From contig JAIWNF010000012.1 in assembly GCA_025093555.1 (NCBI GenBank), positions 372,001 to 436,000 on the forward strand: a stretch of DNA of 64,000 bases. The letters run 5' to 3'. This DNA comes from Circinella umbellata. Lineage: Eukaryota > Mucoromycota > Mucoromycetes > Mucorales > Lichtheimiaceae. A program made the position numbers and the translations under genes. The notes beneath the pieces are model-generated. The model did not search any database and had not been told where the DNA came from. It saw only the letters and a program-made list of their open reading frames with translations. Positions within the stretch are counted from its first letter, which is position 1. Each line of letters starts with the position of its first letter. Below are positions 11,001 to 22,964 of this stretch, one piece after another.

Positions 11001-12112
11001 TAGTATATTTTTTATTTCCAGCTCATATACTTACAACAAGAGAGTTAACAAATTCGCCACCATTATCGGATTGCAGCATTAATGGCGCTGATGCCGTATA
11101 AAACACTTTACGAAGATTTTTGACTACAAGAGATGGTAGCTTGCTACGTAAAGGGAATGCCCACGACCACTTTGTGAAATGATCTTTTATATGCAAAATA
11201 TATCTCATATGGGAGTTAGCATGGTCATCTTCACTACTACTACTTGAGTCATCTTCGTCATGAGTACGAGGGACAGGATGAGGTTGGTAGTCAATAAGAT
11301 CCATCTTAAAGTACAGTAAAAGAAGAATAAGTTAAAAGCACAACTTCAAATATCCTAATGACAATAAAAATGATAACACATGTTTATGACATAAAAACTA
11401 ACTATCATTGGTACCTGAAGTCGTTTCATAAAGGCATCTGATTTGATTGCTTTGCCCGCTGTTGTGGTTGTCTTTTTGGAGCGACGAAGTACGCAGATTG
11501 AACACTTGGCAAGTACCATTTCTATAAGTGCTTTTGGAATAAATGAATAGCGTTATTGACACTGCATGCCAAGAACAAATTCTGTTAGAAGGAAATAAAA
11601 AGAATAACATCAAGTTCAAATCACATTTGCAAAGATATAATAAATAATATTCAAAATAACCTTTTTGAAAGTAGGATCACGTGCCCATGATCACAACGAA
11701 TGTGACCATCAACAATGTAACTGTATAGCTTCTCCTTAACGGCTACTGGCTTTCCAATTTGTCGATCTAAACCTTCACGTTTACATAAAATGTCTGGCTC
11801 ACCAGCTCCAGTGGAAAGTGCAAACTTGCTCTTAGCCCAGAAGCGAAAGTTGGCATCGCGAATTTCATTTTGACCCTTTGTATACATAGTTACAGATTTG
11901 TATATAAATATATTGCTTTTCTTATTGTACGTATTATAGCACAATGATGTATAAAAAAAACATAATAGCTACCTTATGAACTTTGACAGCATCGTTATAA
12001 ATTTCTTGTGAAATCAAAACTTTTTCTTGATGCTTATGTTTGGTTACAAAATTAGCGACAACGTTGTTGAAAGCTTCAATTGTAAGCTAGGAAACTTCTT
12101 GAGTAGAGGCCA
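8027..12112 (-). pseudogene. Ginger-type integrase/transposase gene, multi-exon, decayed
   Basis: Reading leftward from the ATG at 12112: MASTQEVS (then a stop) and a helical N-terminus; exon ~11880-11655 with YIVDGHIRCDHGHVI, the His pair of the zinc finger; exon ~11560-11415 with CSICVLRR, the Cys pair; exon 11304-11035 with MDLIDYQ (first Asp), the KDHFTKWSWAFPLRSK strand and LQSDNGGEFVN (second Asp); exon ~10947-10867 with GRPRHPQSQ; exon from 10775 with LVEHGNATLSNKL (catalytic Glu). Then follow a long Ser/Asn-rich stretch (10560-10060), short Ser-rich exons to about 8700, a GDQVGIRVDDRTHR-type domain (about 8510) and the C-terminal Cys cluster CGCTTGCENNRCKCKK (8165-8100). The catalytic D, D and E are all present, but stops after MASTQEVS, in MQCQ, after EYLQ and after MS at 10063 disable it. 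Confidence 0.8.
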
Positions 12113-13444
12113 TGATGGTAATAAGTATTGACTAGATAATAAAAATTTTAGGTGTGCTTGGTAATATATGTAAAGAAGTAGCAATGAATCAATATAATTT
12201 GATGGATGTGTCAAGTTGAACCTGTGTCTTTATTTATACTTTTTTTTACTAATATATTAATATATTTTTTAATTTAATACGTACTTATAGCTAGATACGT
12301 ATGAATATAAAAGCTTTGGATTTAATTCTATACAGAATGAGGAAAGGAATCCCTCGAATGTAGATGTAATTGAAAATAAGCATACCGCTTTTCTTTATTA
12401 AATGTGCACACTTGATATATCAGAGTATCTTTATTTAAATTTAGCATTAATTAAAGTAAATGGATTTTTACATTAATTATGTAGATAATTTTTTTTACGT
12501 TCTTATAGTTATACAAATCCGACACTTCATATACTGTACGTATAAATATAAAAAGCTTAACTGGCACGTATATTTGAATAAGTAATTTAAAACGTTTATA
12601 TCATAATATTTTTCGGCTTTAATTACATACAGCTATATGCAAGGTTGTGCAGTAATGTTATTTAACTAGGAGGTACTAATCGATTATTATGACGATCTAC
12701 AAGTTTTATACCAAATGTCACACTATGACGAAAGTATCTCGAATGTCCTTTTCCTAATTTTTAATTTTTTAATTGTTTGTTTAATATATATAAATATATA
12801 CTGATGTAATTTCGACACTGCTGTATACCGTTTAATTTTATAATTACGTATAAATGCGCTTTTATATTGTTCAATACATACATACCATCACCTTTTATGC
12901 TATAGGTATTGGCTTAGTTAATTATGTCTTTCGGCTGCCAAAGATAATAGTCGTTATAAAAGAGGTCATTATACTATAATAAATAATTTGATACAATTAA
13001 ATGTTTATGACATACAATGCTGAATGCTATTATTTTTCAATGTAGAGAATAATTTGGAAACCATTCGATTCTATGTGCGTAGTTTATTTCACGATGTTCA
13101 TCATAGTGTGAAGTGCAAAACCACTGTATAGATATACCTATAGAAACAACAGTAGTAATGTAATTTACTGATAGATTACATAAGTTTAAAATTCGCAATA
13201 CCTTTCTTCTATTCCATCTCTATTATAAAACTGTTAGACGTCATAAAAGATTTTATCGTTTTTTTTAATCGATTATCATAATATTTTTTTGCTATATGTA
13301 ATCGCATTGTTTTTATTAATCATTAGTACCAGTTTATACACTTTAAGAAAAGTAATGTTTATTTATAAGTATATTTATGCAATGAAGATTTACATTACAT
13401 TTTAATTTATTTGAATTAATCATAATTGTCAGGTATGATAATAA
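12113..13444. other. 5' non-coding region of Ginger-like element
   Basis: 1.3 kb of AT-rich DNA lies between the transposase start and the right inverted repeat. Recurrent short motifs (TACGTA-containing, e.g. near 12275, 12530, 12835) occur, but there is no reading frame of note. It probably holds the transposase promoter on the minus strand; no TATA position can be fixed. Confidence 0.5.
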
Positions 13445-13721
13445 CAATTTTTATTTAGAATGATGAATTACATATACATATATATATATATATATATAAC
13501 TTAAAATTAACACCCATTAAATAAAGTTAAATAGATGAAACTTAGGTTGTAAATAGGAGAGAAGTTATTCATCTTTTTTCGTACTAAAAATATAGTATAA
13601 TTATTATTGCTTTTGCATAAAATAATAAATTTATTATTAATTGGGGGTTGGGCGGCCTAAAGTCCAATTGGAAGTTGGACGAAATTTTTGGTCGCCCAAC
13701 TTTAAATTGGGCGGAATTGGA
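13445..13721 (-). repeat. right inverted repeat of Ginger-like element
   Basis: Reverse complement of 7645-7925, including the (TA)n run at about 13478-13497, the GGGTGTTAATTTTAAG block and the palindromic outer end. Beyond it the sequence reads TTTTGGACGCTAAC, which belongs to the interrupted Tc1/mariner-like host. Confidence 0.85.
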
Positions 13722-13836
13722 TTTTGGACGCTAACAACTTATACGTTCGCACAGATTTCATTATTGCGACTCTTCTAATAAAAGGTGTGTTATTGCTAAT
13801 ATCACCGATCCTCTTTTATTAACAATAGCTCTTGTT

Positions 13837-15278
13837 TATAGAATGTGTTCAAACAGATCTTGATTGTGCATTGATGCTTCATCAAAGTCGTATACATCTA
13901 ATTGAAGTAGAAGGATGGGAGCTATGATGAGATTTAAAGATGACAACAAGTCAAGCTATTTGTGGATATAAAAGAGCAAATAGCCTAAATGTATTTTCAA
14001 GCATGGGAATCAAAAGATGCCATTGCTGTAAGGTTTAATGTATCAAGAAGAGCTGTTTGTCGAGTTTTAGCCAAGTGGAATGAAATTGGTCAGGCCTTCC
14101 ATCTTCTGGAAAGCCCTCTGTGTATTAATGGGTATACACCACATGAAGAAATCCGCATTAGATTGAGCCATCTTTTAATAATAAGAGGGTTGTGGTCATT
14201 TTTGGTAGCTTAGTTTAAAGAGATTCTTTTAATAATATATAACTAAAGTTCCAATATATCTCTCATACTTCTTTAATAAAATATGTTTACATATTATTTA
14301 TGTAGAGCGTTCCGTGTAACCAACTTAAATATTATTCGAACTATGATGCTCGAAAAGAAAAAGAATATAAAAGAGCTGTTTATCTACTGCAACTTCTGCT
14401 TACATTTTTACTCAATCTTTTAAACCTACAAATACTGTGTCATATATTGAGAGCTCAAGACTACTATACGATGCAGATGTTGATATGCATAAAGACAAGA
14501 TGGAAGTGGACAATATCTATCCCATTATATCCAATGAATGTAGTAGAGTTACCAGTGGTGTACAGCCACTTTTGTCAATGGCCAAGATAAAAAATAAACA
14601 GCAGGCACTTCATTTTTTACTTATTTATGACTGATAACTCTTTATGAATTTTGGCTTGTATTTCAAACTTTTATTAACTAATAGTTGATAACTTAATAGG
14701 AAACTTCTATATCTAAATCAATGAATCCATCTGTTATGATCAATGGTGTTGACTATTATAAGTGTGTCCTTATAGATGAAACTTGTTCCAACATACATCC
14801 CAGACGTCCAGCAAGAGGTTCTTCTGCTAAGGCAAGAATCCCAATGCTTTGCAATCGCATTTTCACATTCTTGGGTGGTATCACTGGTGAAGGAGTTGTC
14901 AGTCTAAGTGCTAGAAGAATGCCACGAAAAAGTAGTAGTATTAAAGACAAGTATGTTGGGTTCCTGGAGGTACTAATGAAGGTGCTCAAGGAAAAGGGAA
15001 TGGGTGGAAGGACCTTAGTTATAGATAATGCACCAATCCATAAAACCCAAGAATTTCAGGAGGCTATCGTAAAACAAGGCTTCCACATAATGTATCTTCC
15101 TCAGCATCGGCCCTTCTTAAATCCCATGCAAGAATTCTGGTTGAAGCTGAACGCCAGTGTAAATAGAAAGTTGCCAACAGTTGACACGTTACTACTAAGA
15201 GTAACCGATTCAGTCAATCAAATTTCTGCTCAAGATTGTCAAAGGTGGATTAAGCACTCGCTTGCCATCATGGAATAA
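13837..15278 (+). pseudogene. Tc1/mariner-like (DDE_3) transposase, partly decayed
   Basis: The C-terminal 185 codons (14721-15278) are open and carry the catalytic triad in its usual context: YKCVLIDETCSN (first Asp), TLVIDNAPIHK (second Asp) and LPQHRPFLNPMQEFW (Glu at the end of the NP.EEFW-type motif). The 34-residue spacing between the second Asp and the Glu fits the superfamily. Upstream, 13989-14213 keeps a helix-turn-helix (IAVRFNVSRRAVCRVLAKWNEIG). The region between (14214-14720) is frame-shifted with several stops. A further degenerate stretch lies at 13837-13985. The transposase sits 3' of the Ginger-like insertion and just inside the right end of its own element. Confidence 0.8.
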
Positions 15279-15465
15279 GAGGGAACGTTGTAGTTTTTGT
15301 TTTTACCTTTATTTTTTTCATATTTAAATATGGTTTTTTTTAATAAATTATAAAATTTACAACATAAAAATAATAAGAAAGCTACAGAAAATAGTTTTAA
15401 TAAGAAATTAAAATCACAGTTCCCAACCGCTATGAAATTGGTAGTTCTGCCATCAACTTAAAATT

Positions 15466-15538
15466 ACAGGCGTCATTGTGATTTTTCACCTCCTGCCAAT
15501 CATGAAAATTCCACCGCCAATCATTAGGAAAAATCCTG
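15466..15538 (-). repeat. right terminal repeat of Tc1/mariner-like element
   Basis: Reverse complement of the left end at 7490-7631, followed directly by the TA target dinucleotide at 15539-15540. Confidence 0.8.
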
Positions 15539-15540
15539 TA

Positions 15541-18029
15541 TTCAACTTTTATTTTTCAACATGAACAACATCAATAACTTGACCACCATCAGTCAATTAT
15601 TGATAATCTTATATAAAAAAAATATTAATTAACATATTTTTTGATAATTCAGAATATCTAAAAATATAAAAATAAATATTAATATCTTAATATTAATTAT
15701 TTTTATTATCTTTATAGAATTGTAATTATTAATAAATATAATTATATTTTTAGAATTTGATCAAGCAGTTCAAGAAGAATTCTCAAGATATATTGATAAA
15801 TTACAAAATGTACAAAATAAAGCGACAATAGAAATAAAACATGCACAAGAAAAATAAGCAAAACAAAGAATAATTAATTATTCTCATCGTTTCTTGTTCA
15901 TATCTAGCAGTAACTATACATTTCATCATTTTATGTCTATCACAAATATTACCTTTTTATATCCGGCTTAGATACTAATCTTGTAATTGCTTTATCACTC
16001 ACATGATTGTTGTTCAAATTTCATTAAATATATAAAATTAACTTCTTATCACTGAGGATTTTATTTTTGTTGTCGTCTATACAAATTTCAGCTTCTCCAA
16101 CGAACCAATCCATTATTTAAACATGGGCATCATGGTAAACAAAACAAAAAGAAGAGTTTAATGCAAAACGAATAAATGAAAGAAATCCGCAAATACATCT
16201 CTATTATTGATAGTTAAAAATGATGCACGTACTGGTAAAATAATAGATATATACTAAAACGTAAATGTATACATTAATAGTATAATTTAAAGCATTACGT
16301 ACGTATCGATGGATTTTATTTTAAAAAGGCATTTCAACACATGAAACAACATTGTATGTCAATATATATCTACTACTAATGGTAGTATATTATTGTATCT
16401 TTCAAATAAATACGTAAGAATAAAGTATGGACTCTTTATATTATTTTTGAAATAAATTCTTTGCGTAGCTTGGCTAGATAATTGTTCCCTGAGATATGAT
16501 ACCATATTAATATAATATAAAGTAGTAAAAGATTCTTAATTAACAAGAGGTGCATATAGTATGAAAAGTGGTTTAGTTCAAAGTTTTTTTAACAGGGACT
16601 TATTTTTTGCCTTTTTTTTCATATTCATTCATAGTAGAATGTATGATGAAGAAGCACATTATAGATAAATAAGAGAGCTCTAAATAATATTTTAAAACAA
16701 AAGGGTTTATCTATGGAGCAACTTAAATTGCATGTTGGACAAAAGTATATTAAAACCTGTACTTCATTTCCCCGTATTACACGTACAAAACTCCTACAAG
16801 AGTTGATATTCAATGATCTTGCCCACATCTTTTCTTTTAAAAGAAAAAAAGAAGCTTCCCCTGGGTGTTTAGAAAAATGATCACTTTTTCTATTATCCAA
16901 GGGCGCAAAGGGACTTTTATGGCAGAAAACGGCAAGCTGTCAAAAACATTCTTTTTATATTTTGTTAAGAGCTAAAACAACCTAAATAAATCGCCTTAAC
17001 CTGGTCTTGATATTATAGATATTGTGTACCACCCATCTTTCATCATCTAAAAGGCCAATATCGTGAATATTTGTATACATGTACAAAAAGACACTGTCTC
17101 CATCGAAATATCGTGACAATAATAATTACAATACCATACCCATGGCCCATGACCCAAAGTATGTATTAGGAAGATTTTAGTGAAATTAAAACAGAAAGCA
17201 AGTGATTACAGAATTTCTTGCAGAATTAAAAACGACACCACTTTTCATGGTCGTTTTTATTTTATTCGCGTAATGTGAACCCTTACCCCCTTTCTTTCTT
17301 TTACCACAATGACTATATTGTTCTCGTAATAAAATTAAGAAAGCTATTTACTTTTTCAATAACTTTCATATACTAATTATCTTATTAAAGAAAAAAAAAG
17401 CTGGAAAACGTTCGGTGTATTATTAAAAAAAAATCCATTTCCAATTTTGGACATGATCCACTTCTTCTAGGCCTCTTTCTTTTTATTTTTGCTCATTTCG
17501 CAACATATTAACATATTACTATAGCTACGTAAAAAAACGCGTTTGTTAAATAAAAGAAATATGTTGTTAAGCAACACTTGGCATGATAATGGAATCTCAC
17601 ATTCTAATCTTGCTTTAACACGGAATGTTGCAATTTACACACATATTAGTTTTTTTGACCCAGGACCTCTTACTTTCACCTACTTTATGCAGATCATTTT
17701 CATTGCTGCGCATTTACTTCAGGTAGATCGCTATTGTTATCACTGTTGGTGAACATAAAAAAAAGAAAGTGCTTTTTTTTTCAAAAAGATTCCCATTCAA
17801 AATATAAAATTTTGATGAGCATTTCGCTTTAAACTAGTGTCAAAGTCACCATGATATTATTTGAGAAGTAGTTTGAAAAATATAGTTTTATATATCATTT
17901 AAGTAGACGGGATTCTAGACCCACAGAGCCCTTTTATGCTTTATATTCTGTAGCTGGGTCTTTCTTGACTTCCAACACTTTTTCTTTCTCTTTCTTTCTC
18001 TTTCTCTTTCTTTCCTACCAACTAAACTC
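15541..18029. other. gene-free AT-rich DNA
   Basis: No convincing gene. At 15752-15857 a short helical frame (EFDQAVQEEFSRYIDKLQNVQNK) follows a TTTTTAG acceptor-like site and could be an exon remnant of something the transposon interrupted. A CT-rich (TTTCTC)n microsatellite lies at 17975-18015. The 91-codon minus-strand frame at 16625-16900 has no recognisable motif. Confidence 0.4.
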
Positions 18030-18560
18030 TTTTGTTTTTTGAAATGTACTTTCAGTAACTTTGTCTTTCTACATTCCTTTTTGCATGTTCTCTTTCCATT
18101 CAACATTCAAGTAAAGTAAGTATTTCTCTCTTTTTTTTTGGACATTTACTTTTTGACATTTATTTCCAGTTACTTGTAACTTTATTTTTCCTTTTAACGT
18201 TCCTTTGTCCACCTTCTCTTTCCTCTCAACAATAAAAAAAAAGCATTAGTGTAACGACTACATTTTTTTTTACATTCCTTTTTCTACTTTTTTTTTGGTG
18301 GGTGGGTTTGACATTTACTTCTTAAGTTACTTGAAACTTTATTTTCTCTTCTTCCTTTTGACATTCCGTTTTGCATTTTTTCTTTCTTCCCAACATTAAA
18401 AAATAAAAAAGAGGAGCAGTGATTACTACTCCATTTTCATTTTTTATTTTTAACATGTACTTTCAGTTACTTGTACCTTTTCTATTTCCCACCTTTTTTT
18501 ATTCATTTATCTTTTGACATGTACTTCAAGTTTATTTTTTCTTCTTTTGTATCTTCTTTT
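18030..18560 (+). repeat. irregular tandem repeat, unit about 60-150 bp
   Basis: The phrase RACATKTACTTYMAGTTACTT recurs at about 18040, 18155, 18310, 18452 and 18517. Each time it is followed by T-rich DNA and often by ACATTCC...TTTTGCA...CTTTC and CAACAWT. The unit length is uneven, so this is an old, degraded array. Confidence 0.6.
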
Positions 18561-19604
18561 ACATTGTTTTTTTTTTTACTACAATGGCCGTCTTTCATGT
18601 TGCTAATTTTGTCTATAGCTTTTTATTTTTATTATAGCTGTATGTTTTTTTCTCATTCACTTGGAACGGTGCGCATAAACGTCGTATCACCAGTAGACCT
18701 TGAAACGCGAATATTATGGTTTATAGAACTTTACTGCCTTGGTTCCTTTGGCCTGATAAAGCATGACGGTGTCTCATATATTCAATGGTGAGCTTCTCAT
18801 CTGTTTTAAAACTACTATAACGGTTAGCAATCTCCCATAATTCGTTATAAATTAAGGTTTTTCCAATGTGTCAAGATGAGTTTCAACACTGGACGTGTAC
18901 TACTACTACTCGGGTTTATATTGGTGCAGTTAGTGCATGAAATCTTTTTTTAACCGCGCACATATTTCAAACTTTAATAAGAACCAAAATGGTGTAGTAG
19001 TATTATGTTGCCCAGGTAAATAATGATATTTTTTAATGAAACTTTCCATTATATCAATCCTCTTCTATGGCGTTATTTCAAATGACATTTCTTTTATCGA
19101 AGAAAAAAAATGCTAATATTGTCTTATCATACTTTGACCTAATATATATATATTCTGTGGTGGTTGACTTGATCTTAGCCAGTCACTATTCTATGGGCCA
19201 CAAGAAGCACTATAAATCACAGAATGGGCTATTTGACAACATAAGTAATTCAACAGGTAGTGGTTGAAAATAGCGTGCGTGTAATTAGTGCATGCATAAA
19301 CCAATGGCTATGAGTGGACGACTTGAAGTGAAAGAATAGAAGTATGAGAGTCCAGGTAAATCCATGTAAATAGCTGTGTGTAAGTATATGCATAGAACAT
19401 AATTGGTGTATATGAGTATGCTGAAGCAATTCGGTGGGAGCAAATAAATAGAAGTGAAAGGGTGCTGGCAACGGAATGAGAGTGAGAGTGAGTATGTGAA
19501 AGTGAAGAGTCTAAGTGAAGGAGTAAAACTAAGTGCGTGGACGTCAATGAGTCGAAAAGAATAGGATTCTTTACTTTATTTCCTTTTGATTTTTTTAAAA
19601 TATA
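18561..19604. other. gene-free region
   Basis: Non-repetitive, slightly less AT-rich in 18655-18800 and 19250-19560, with short frames only. The stretch 19141-19175 contains a 14-base match to the 5' part of U2 snRNA on the minus strand, which I judged to be chance. No gene is supported. Confidence 0.4.
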
Positions 19605-20175
19605 GATACGATGAACAAATCTAATGGAAAGCTGTATCTGGTTGGGGGTAAGGATAGGGCATTTTTGTAGGACAATCAACTGGAGGGCAAGCGATACAGT
19701 TTTCATCGATTCGACAACGACGATTACCTTGGTGACATGGCGACAACGGTAATAATAAAGACAACGTGTTTTATATACTAATGACTAGAACACTTTTTAT
19801 TCTCTATGATATATAGATACGATGAACAAGACCAATGGAAAACTGTATCTGGTTGGGGGTAAAAGTAGGGCATTTTTGTAGGACGATCAACTGGAGGGCA
19901 AGCGATACAGTTTTCATCGATTCGACGACGACGATTACCTTGGTGATATGGCGACAACGGTAATAATAAAGACAACGTGCTTTATATACTAATGACTAGA
20001 ACACTTTTTATTCTCTATGATATATAGATACGATGAACAAGTCCAATGGAAAACTGTATCTGGTTGGGGGTAAAAGTAGGGCATTTTTATAGGACGATCA
20101 ACTGGAGGGCAAGCGATACAGTTTTCATTAATTCGACAACGACTATTACCTTGGTGACATGGCGACAACGGTGCT
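19605..20175 (-). repeat. three tandem copies of a 211-bp unit, potentially coding on the minus strand
   Basis: Units start at GATACGATGAACAA at 19605, 19816 and 20027, exactly 211 bp apart; the third is cut short near 20175. Copies are about 95% alike. On the minus strand each encodes the same peptide (GNRRRRIDENCIACPPVD, then PYFYPQPDTVFHWSCSSYLY in the better-kept copies), with substitutions that mostly change Cys to Arg. Since 211 is not a multiple of 3, the copies cannot form one continuous frame without splicing. They look like duplicated exons of a Cys-rich protein, or a satellite that happens to be open. I do not recognise the protein. Confidence 0.8.
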
Positions 20176-22964
20176 ATAAATAATAAAAGACACGGTGTAC
20201 GTATTTGATTAGCTTAGAAAAAGTGATAGAAAAAAAGAATAAGAGGTAGGATAAAATTGTTTACTAATAAAATTTGCCATGTATGTTATATGTTGGATAA
20301 TAAGTATTTAATAAAATAAAGGGGATTTATAGAAGAGCGTTTTTTTTACATTGATATCTTAATACTTTTTCTATCCTATGTTTTATGTGAGGCTGTGTAG
20401 TTGTTTTACTTAGATGACAGGTATAAAATGATTAGACTAAAGCAATAGGTCGGCAGATGGATGAACCAAGTTGTTCGGAGAGGGTAGTTTGGGGGGACGT
20501 GGCAATATTCTTCGGTGCTGGTTTGACTTAAATAAGTTTATACATACAGTATTGTTAAATTTGGGAGTTTACAATGGTTAGCGATACAATTGGGTTAACT
20601 AAAAGGTTAGACTTAAAACCTGTTGATTAAAATAATATTGGGAATTGATCCAATTTTCACTCAAAAAAAAGAAGAGGCTAAGACTTATAATTCTATGAGG
20701 GAAAAGTGGTGGGTGTAGAACCTATTTTGAACTTATGTTATGCCAAACCGCAAAAGAGGAAAATTCACTTGGAAATATGAGTTGGGTTAACTTTCCAAAA
20801 AGTGGATATGAAAGTATTCTATTATGAAAAAGTATAAAGATAAAATGCTAAGCTGAAATTATTTAATTGATACGATACTATTTATACTAAGTATTTACTA
20901 TAATGTTTAATGATGTCTAATAATTATAAAAACTACTTAATAATTGTTGATATTTCTTGCTAATTGTTGAAAGTATTTAATAATTAGTAATGCTTTTTAT
21001 CGTCAGCGTCCACTAATGAAAATCGACCTTAATTTTGGTAATTGTGTTCATTAACTTATAAATACTTAAACAAGCCAAGTATTTTTTATTGCAATAGATA
21101 ATAACTTTTAGACATGATTTTGATAGTTTTTTTTTCTTCTCGCTCGATTTTTCTTTTTTCTACTGTTAACATATACTTCATGACTCTGTAATAAAAATAC
21201 TTTTGCTTTTTCAAACCATATTCTTTTCAAATAAATATGTACTTTATGCGCATGTTTTATAATTTCCTTTCTTCAGGTGCCAAAATTAACATACAGAGGA
21301 TCCCCATTAATTTCATATTCGTTAACTTTTACATCCTCATTATTTTTACAGAGATTTACGGAATGGAGAAACTGACTTAATAATATTTTATTATTTTCAT
21401 TTATTTCACTTTCAATGCAAGCAGAGGTGCTGACACCTTAACGGGAGTAATATGCTCATTTATAAAATTATATTATACACTGATTTTTTTTATTATATTA
21501 GTAATCTTTAAGAATAATTGTACTCAGTTAAGGGCTCTCTAATCTAACAAATGTATGTCAGCCAAACAACTTATTCTGAAGTTTAGCACATTTCGACAGT
21601 TTGAGTTCTTAAAGAGCTTTATATTTAGTGGAGCAAAAACTGCTTGATTTGTATATATTTCCTATATTGACTTTGATCGGCTATTTGATATTTTAAGATA
21701 ATTTTGTTAGTGACTATTGTTTAACTAGTAAGTAGTAGAACGAAAAAAAAAATGTAATACAACATTGGTGAAGAAGATCGAAAAAAATTGGTATCTATAA
21801 TACTTTTCCTGAATAATATTTGATATTTTGTAATATTATAAAGACTGCCTACATAGTGCTTATGAGTGTCATATGACACACATCAATCCTTCATCTCAGA
21901 TAATTAAAATATAAACTAAATGTAAAAAACACTAAAATAATCTCATATTGGTTGCTTTCTAAATACACAAATAATAATTCAACCACAATGACACTTTATA
22001 AACAATATACAAATATAATAGTCAAAAATAACTTGTTTATTTATAATCACATAATACACAATTTAACATCATATAACATTATCTACAAATACAGGAAAAT
22101 ACACATCTAAAACATATATATAAAACTTGTAATAGAAATAATTATCATATATCTTTTTTATCTTAATATTATTTCTCATATAATAAAACACCTGAAAGAT
22201 TCTCACAAGACTTATCCTGTTATTATTTTTTTAACTTTACCTTATTTTCCTGTTAAATCCATATCCATAAATACTACAATGAGCACGTTACAGTATAATA
22301 GAGTTTCACAGTAGTACACAAACGAAAAGACAATATAAATACTTACAAAGTTTATTGATTAGTAGCATATATTTTCTATAGTAGAAAGTATAACAACATT
22401 TGTGATATTCATTAATATACAATTAACAAAAATATTGTAGTGTACATATATGTTCTCCTGTGTAATATTAAGCTTGGCTTATATGAAGAATTAGTATATA
22501 CTTCTGTGCCAGACATAAAAATGCATTTTACAGCAATGTACATATTTACTACTTTGAATTCAGACTCATAAAAAAATAAATAAAAAAAGTCCATATGTAT
22601 ATCAAAAGCTTATAGAAGGTGTTGTTATATGTCGATCTCCATTTATCATAATTCTACTATTATACTAGACTTCTTTGTTATAGGTTGTAGCCTACTTTAT
22701 CTAGGATATAAAGCATAATCTTATTATTATTATAGAATTGTTTTTAATAGGAGGAGCTAAGAAGTATGTATGTCTCAACTAACATTATTAATAACTAGAT
22801 AAAATTATTGTTACACTTTTTTTCCTTTCTTTTGATTAATTTTATTATTATATATATTAGCACCTTATAAATTATCAACGTCAGTAATATCTCATTATTA
22901 TAATTAATCAACAAATAAAAAAGTATTTATTATGAATATTATGTTACATTCAGACCGTACCAAC
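20176..22964. other. gene-free AT-rich DNA
   Basis: 2.8 kb with no reading frame above about 60 codons that looks real. Local repeats of TAATAATT type lie at 20930-20990. No tRNA or terminal repeat is recognised. Confidence 0.4.

Larger units (their letters stand above)
7645..13721 (-). mobile_element. Ginger-like DNA transposon (gypsy-type integrase)
   Basis: About 6.08 kb bounded by ~275-bp inverted repeats (7645-7925 and 13445-13721), each starting TCCAATTCCGCCCAA. The body codes, on the minus strand, for a multi-exon protein with an HHCC zinc finger, a DDE integrase core of the rve type, a Ser/Asn-rich region and a C-terminal Cys cluster. That architecture matches Ginger2/Tdd elements and their domesticated KRBA2-like relatives, which are cut-and-paste elements using a retrovirus-like integrase. 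There is no reverse transcriptase and no LTR, so it is not a gypsy fragment. Several in-frame stops show that this copy is dead. No clean target duplication is visible. Confidence 0.8.
7490..15538 (+). mobile_element. Tc1/mariner-like transposon carrying a nested insertion
   Basis: The ends are inverted repeats (left 7490-7631, right 15466-15538) beginning YAGGATTTTTCCTAATGATT. Both are flanked by TA (7488-7489 and 15539-15540), the target duplication of the Tc1/mariner superfamily. Inside, on the + strand near the right end, is a broken DDE transposase (13837-15278). The left end has about 70 extra bases of degenerate GATTGGYGGKGG units absent from the right end. The element is interrupted just inside its left end by the Ginger-like element at 7645-13721; without it the host would be about 2 kb, a usual length for the superfamily. 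Confidence 0.8.

Noticed and set aside
17915..18106. 63-codon minus-strand Lys/Arg-rich frame
   Set aside because: It arises from the (TTTCTC)n microsatellite and has no conserved motif.
19130..19200. 14-base match to the 5' region of U2 snRNA (GGCTAAGATCAAGT on the minus strand)
   Set aside because: The match stops abruptly; neither the branch-site recognition sequence nor the stem-loops follow, so it is chance or at best a tiny pseudogene fragment.
19250..19706. Overlapping minus-strand frames of 73 and 132 codons
   Set aside because: They run partly through the first 211-bp unit in a different frame from the conserved peptide and otherwise through non-repetitive DNA; no splice-supported gene emerges.
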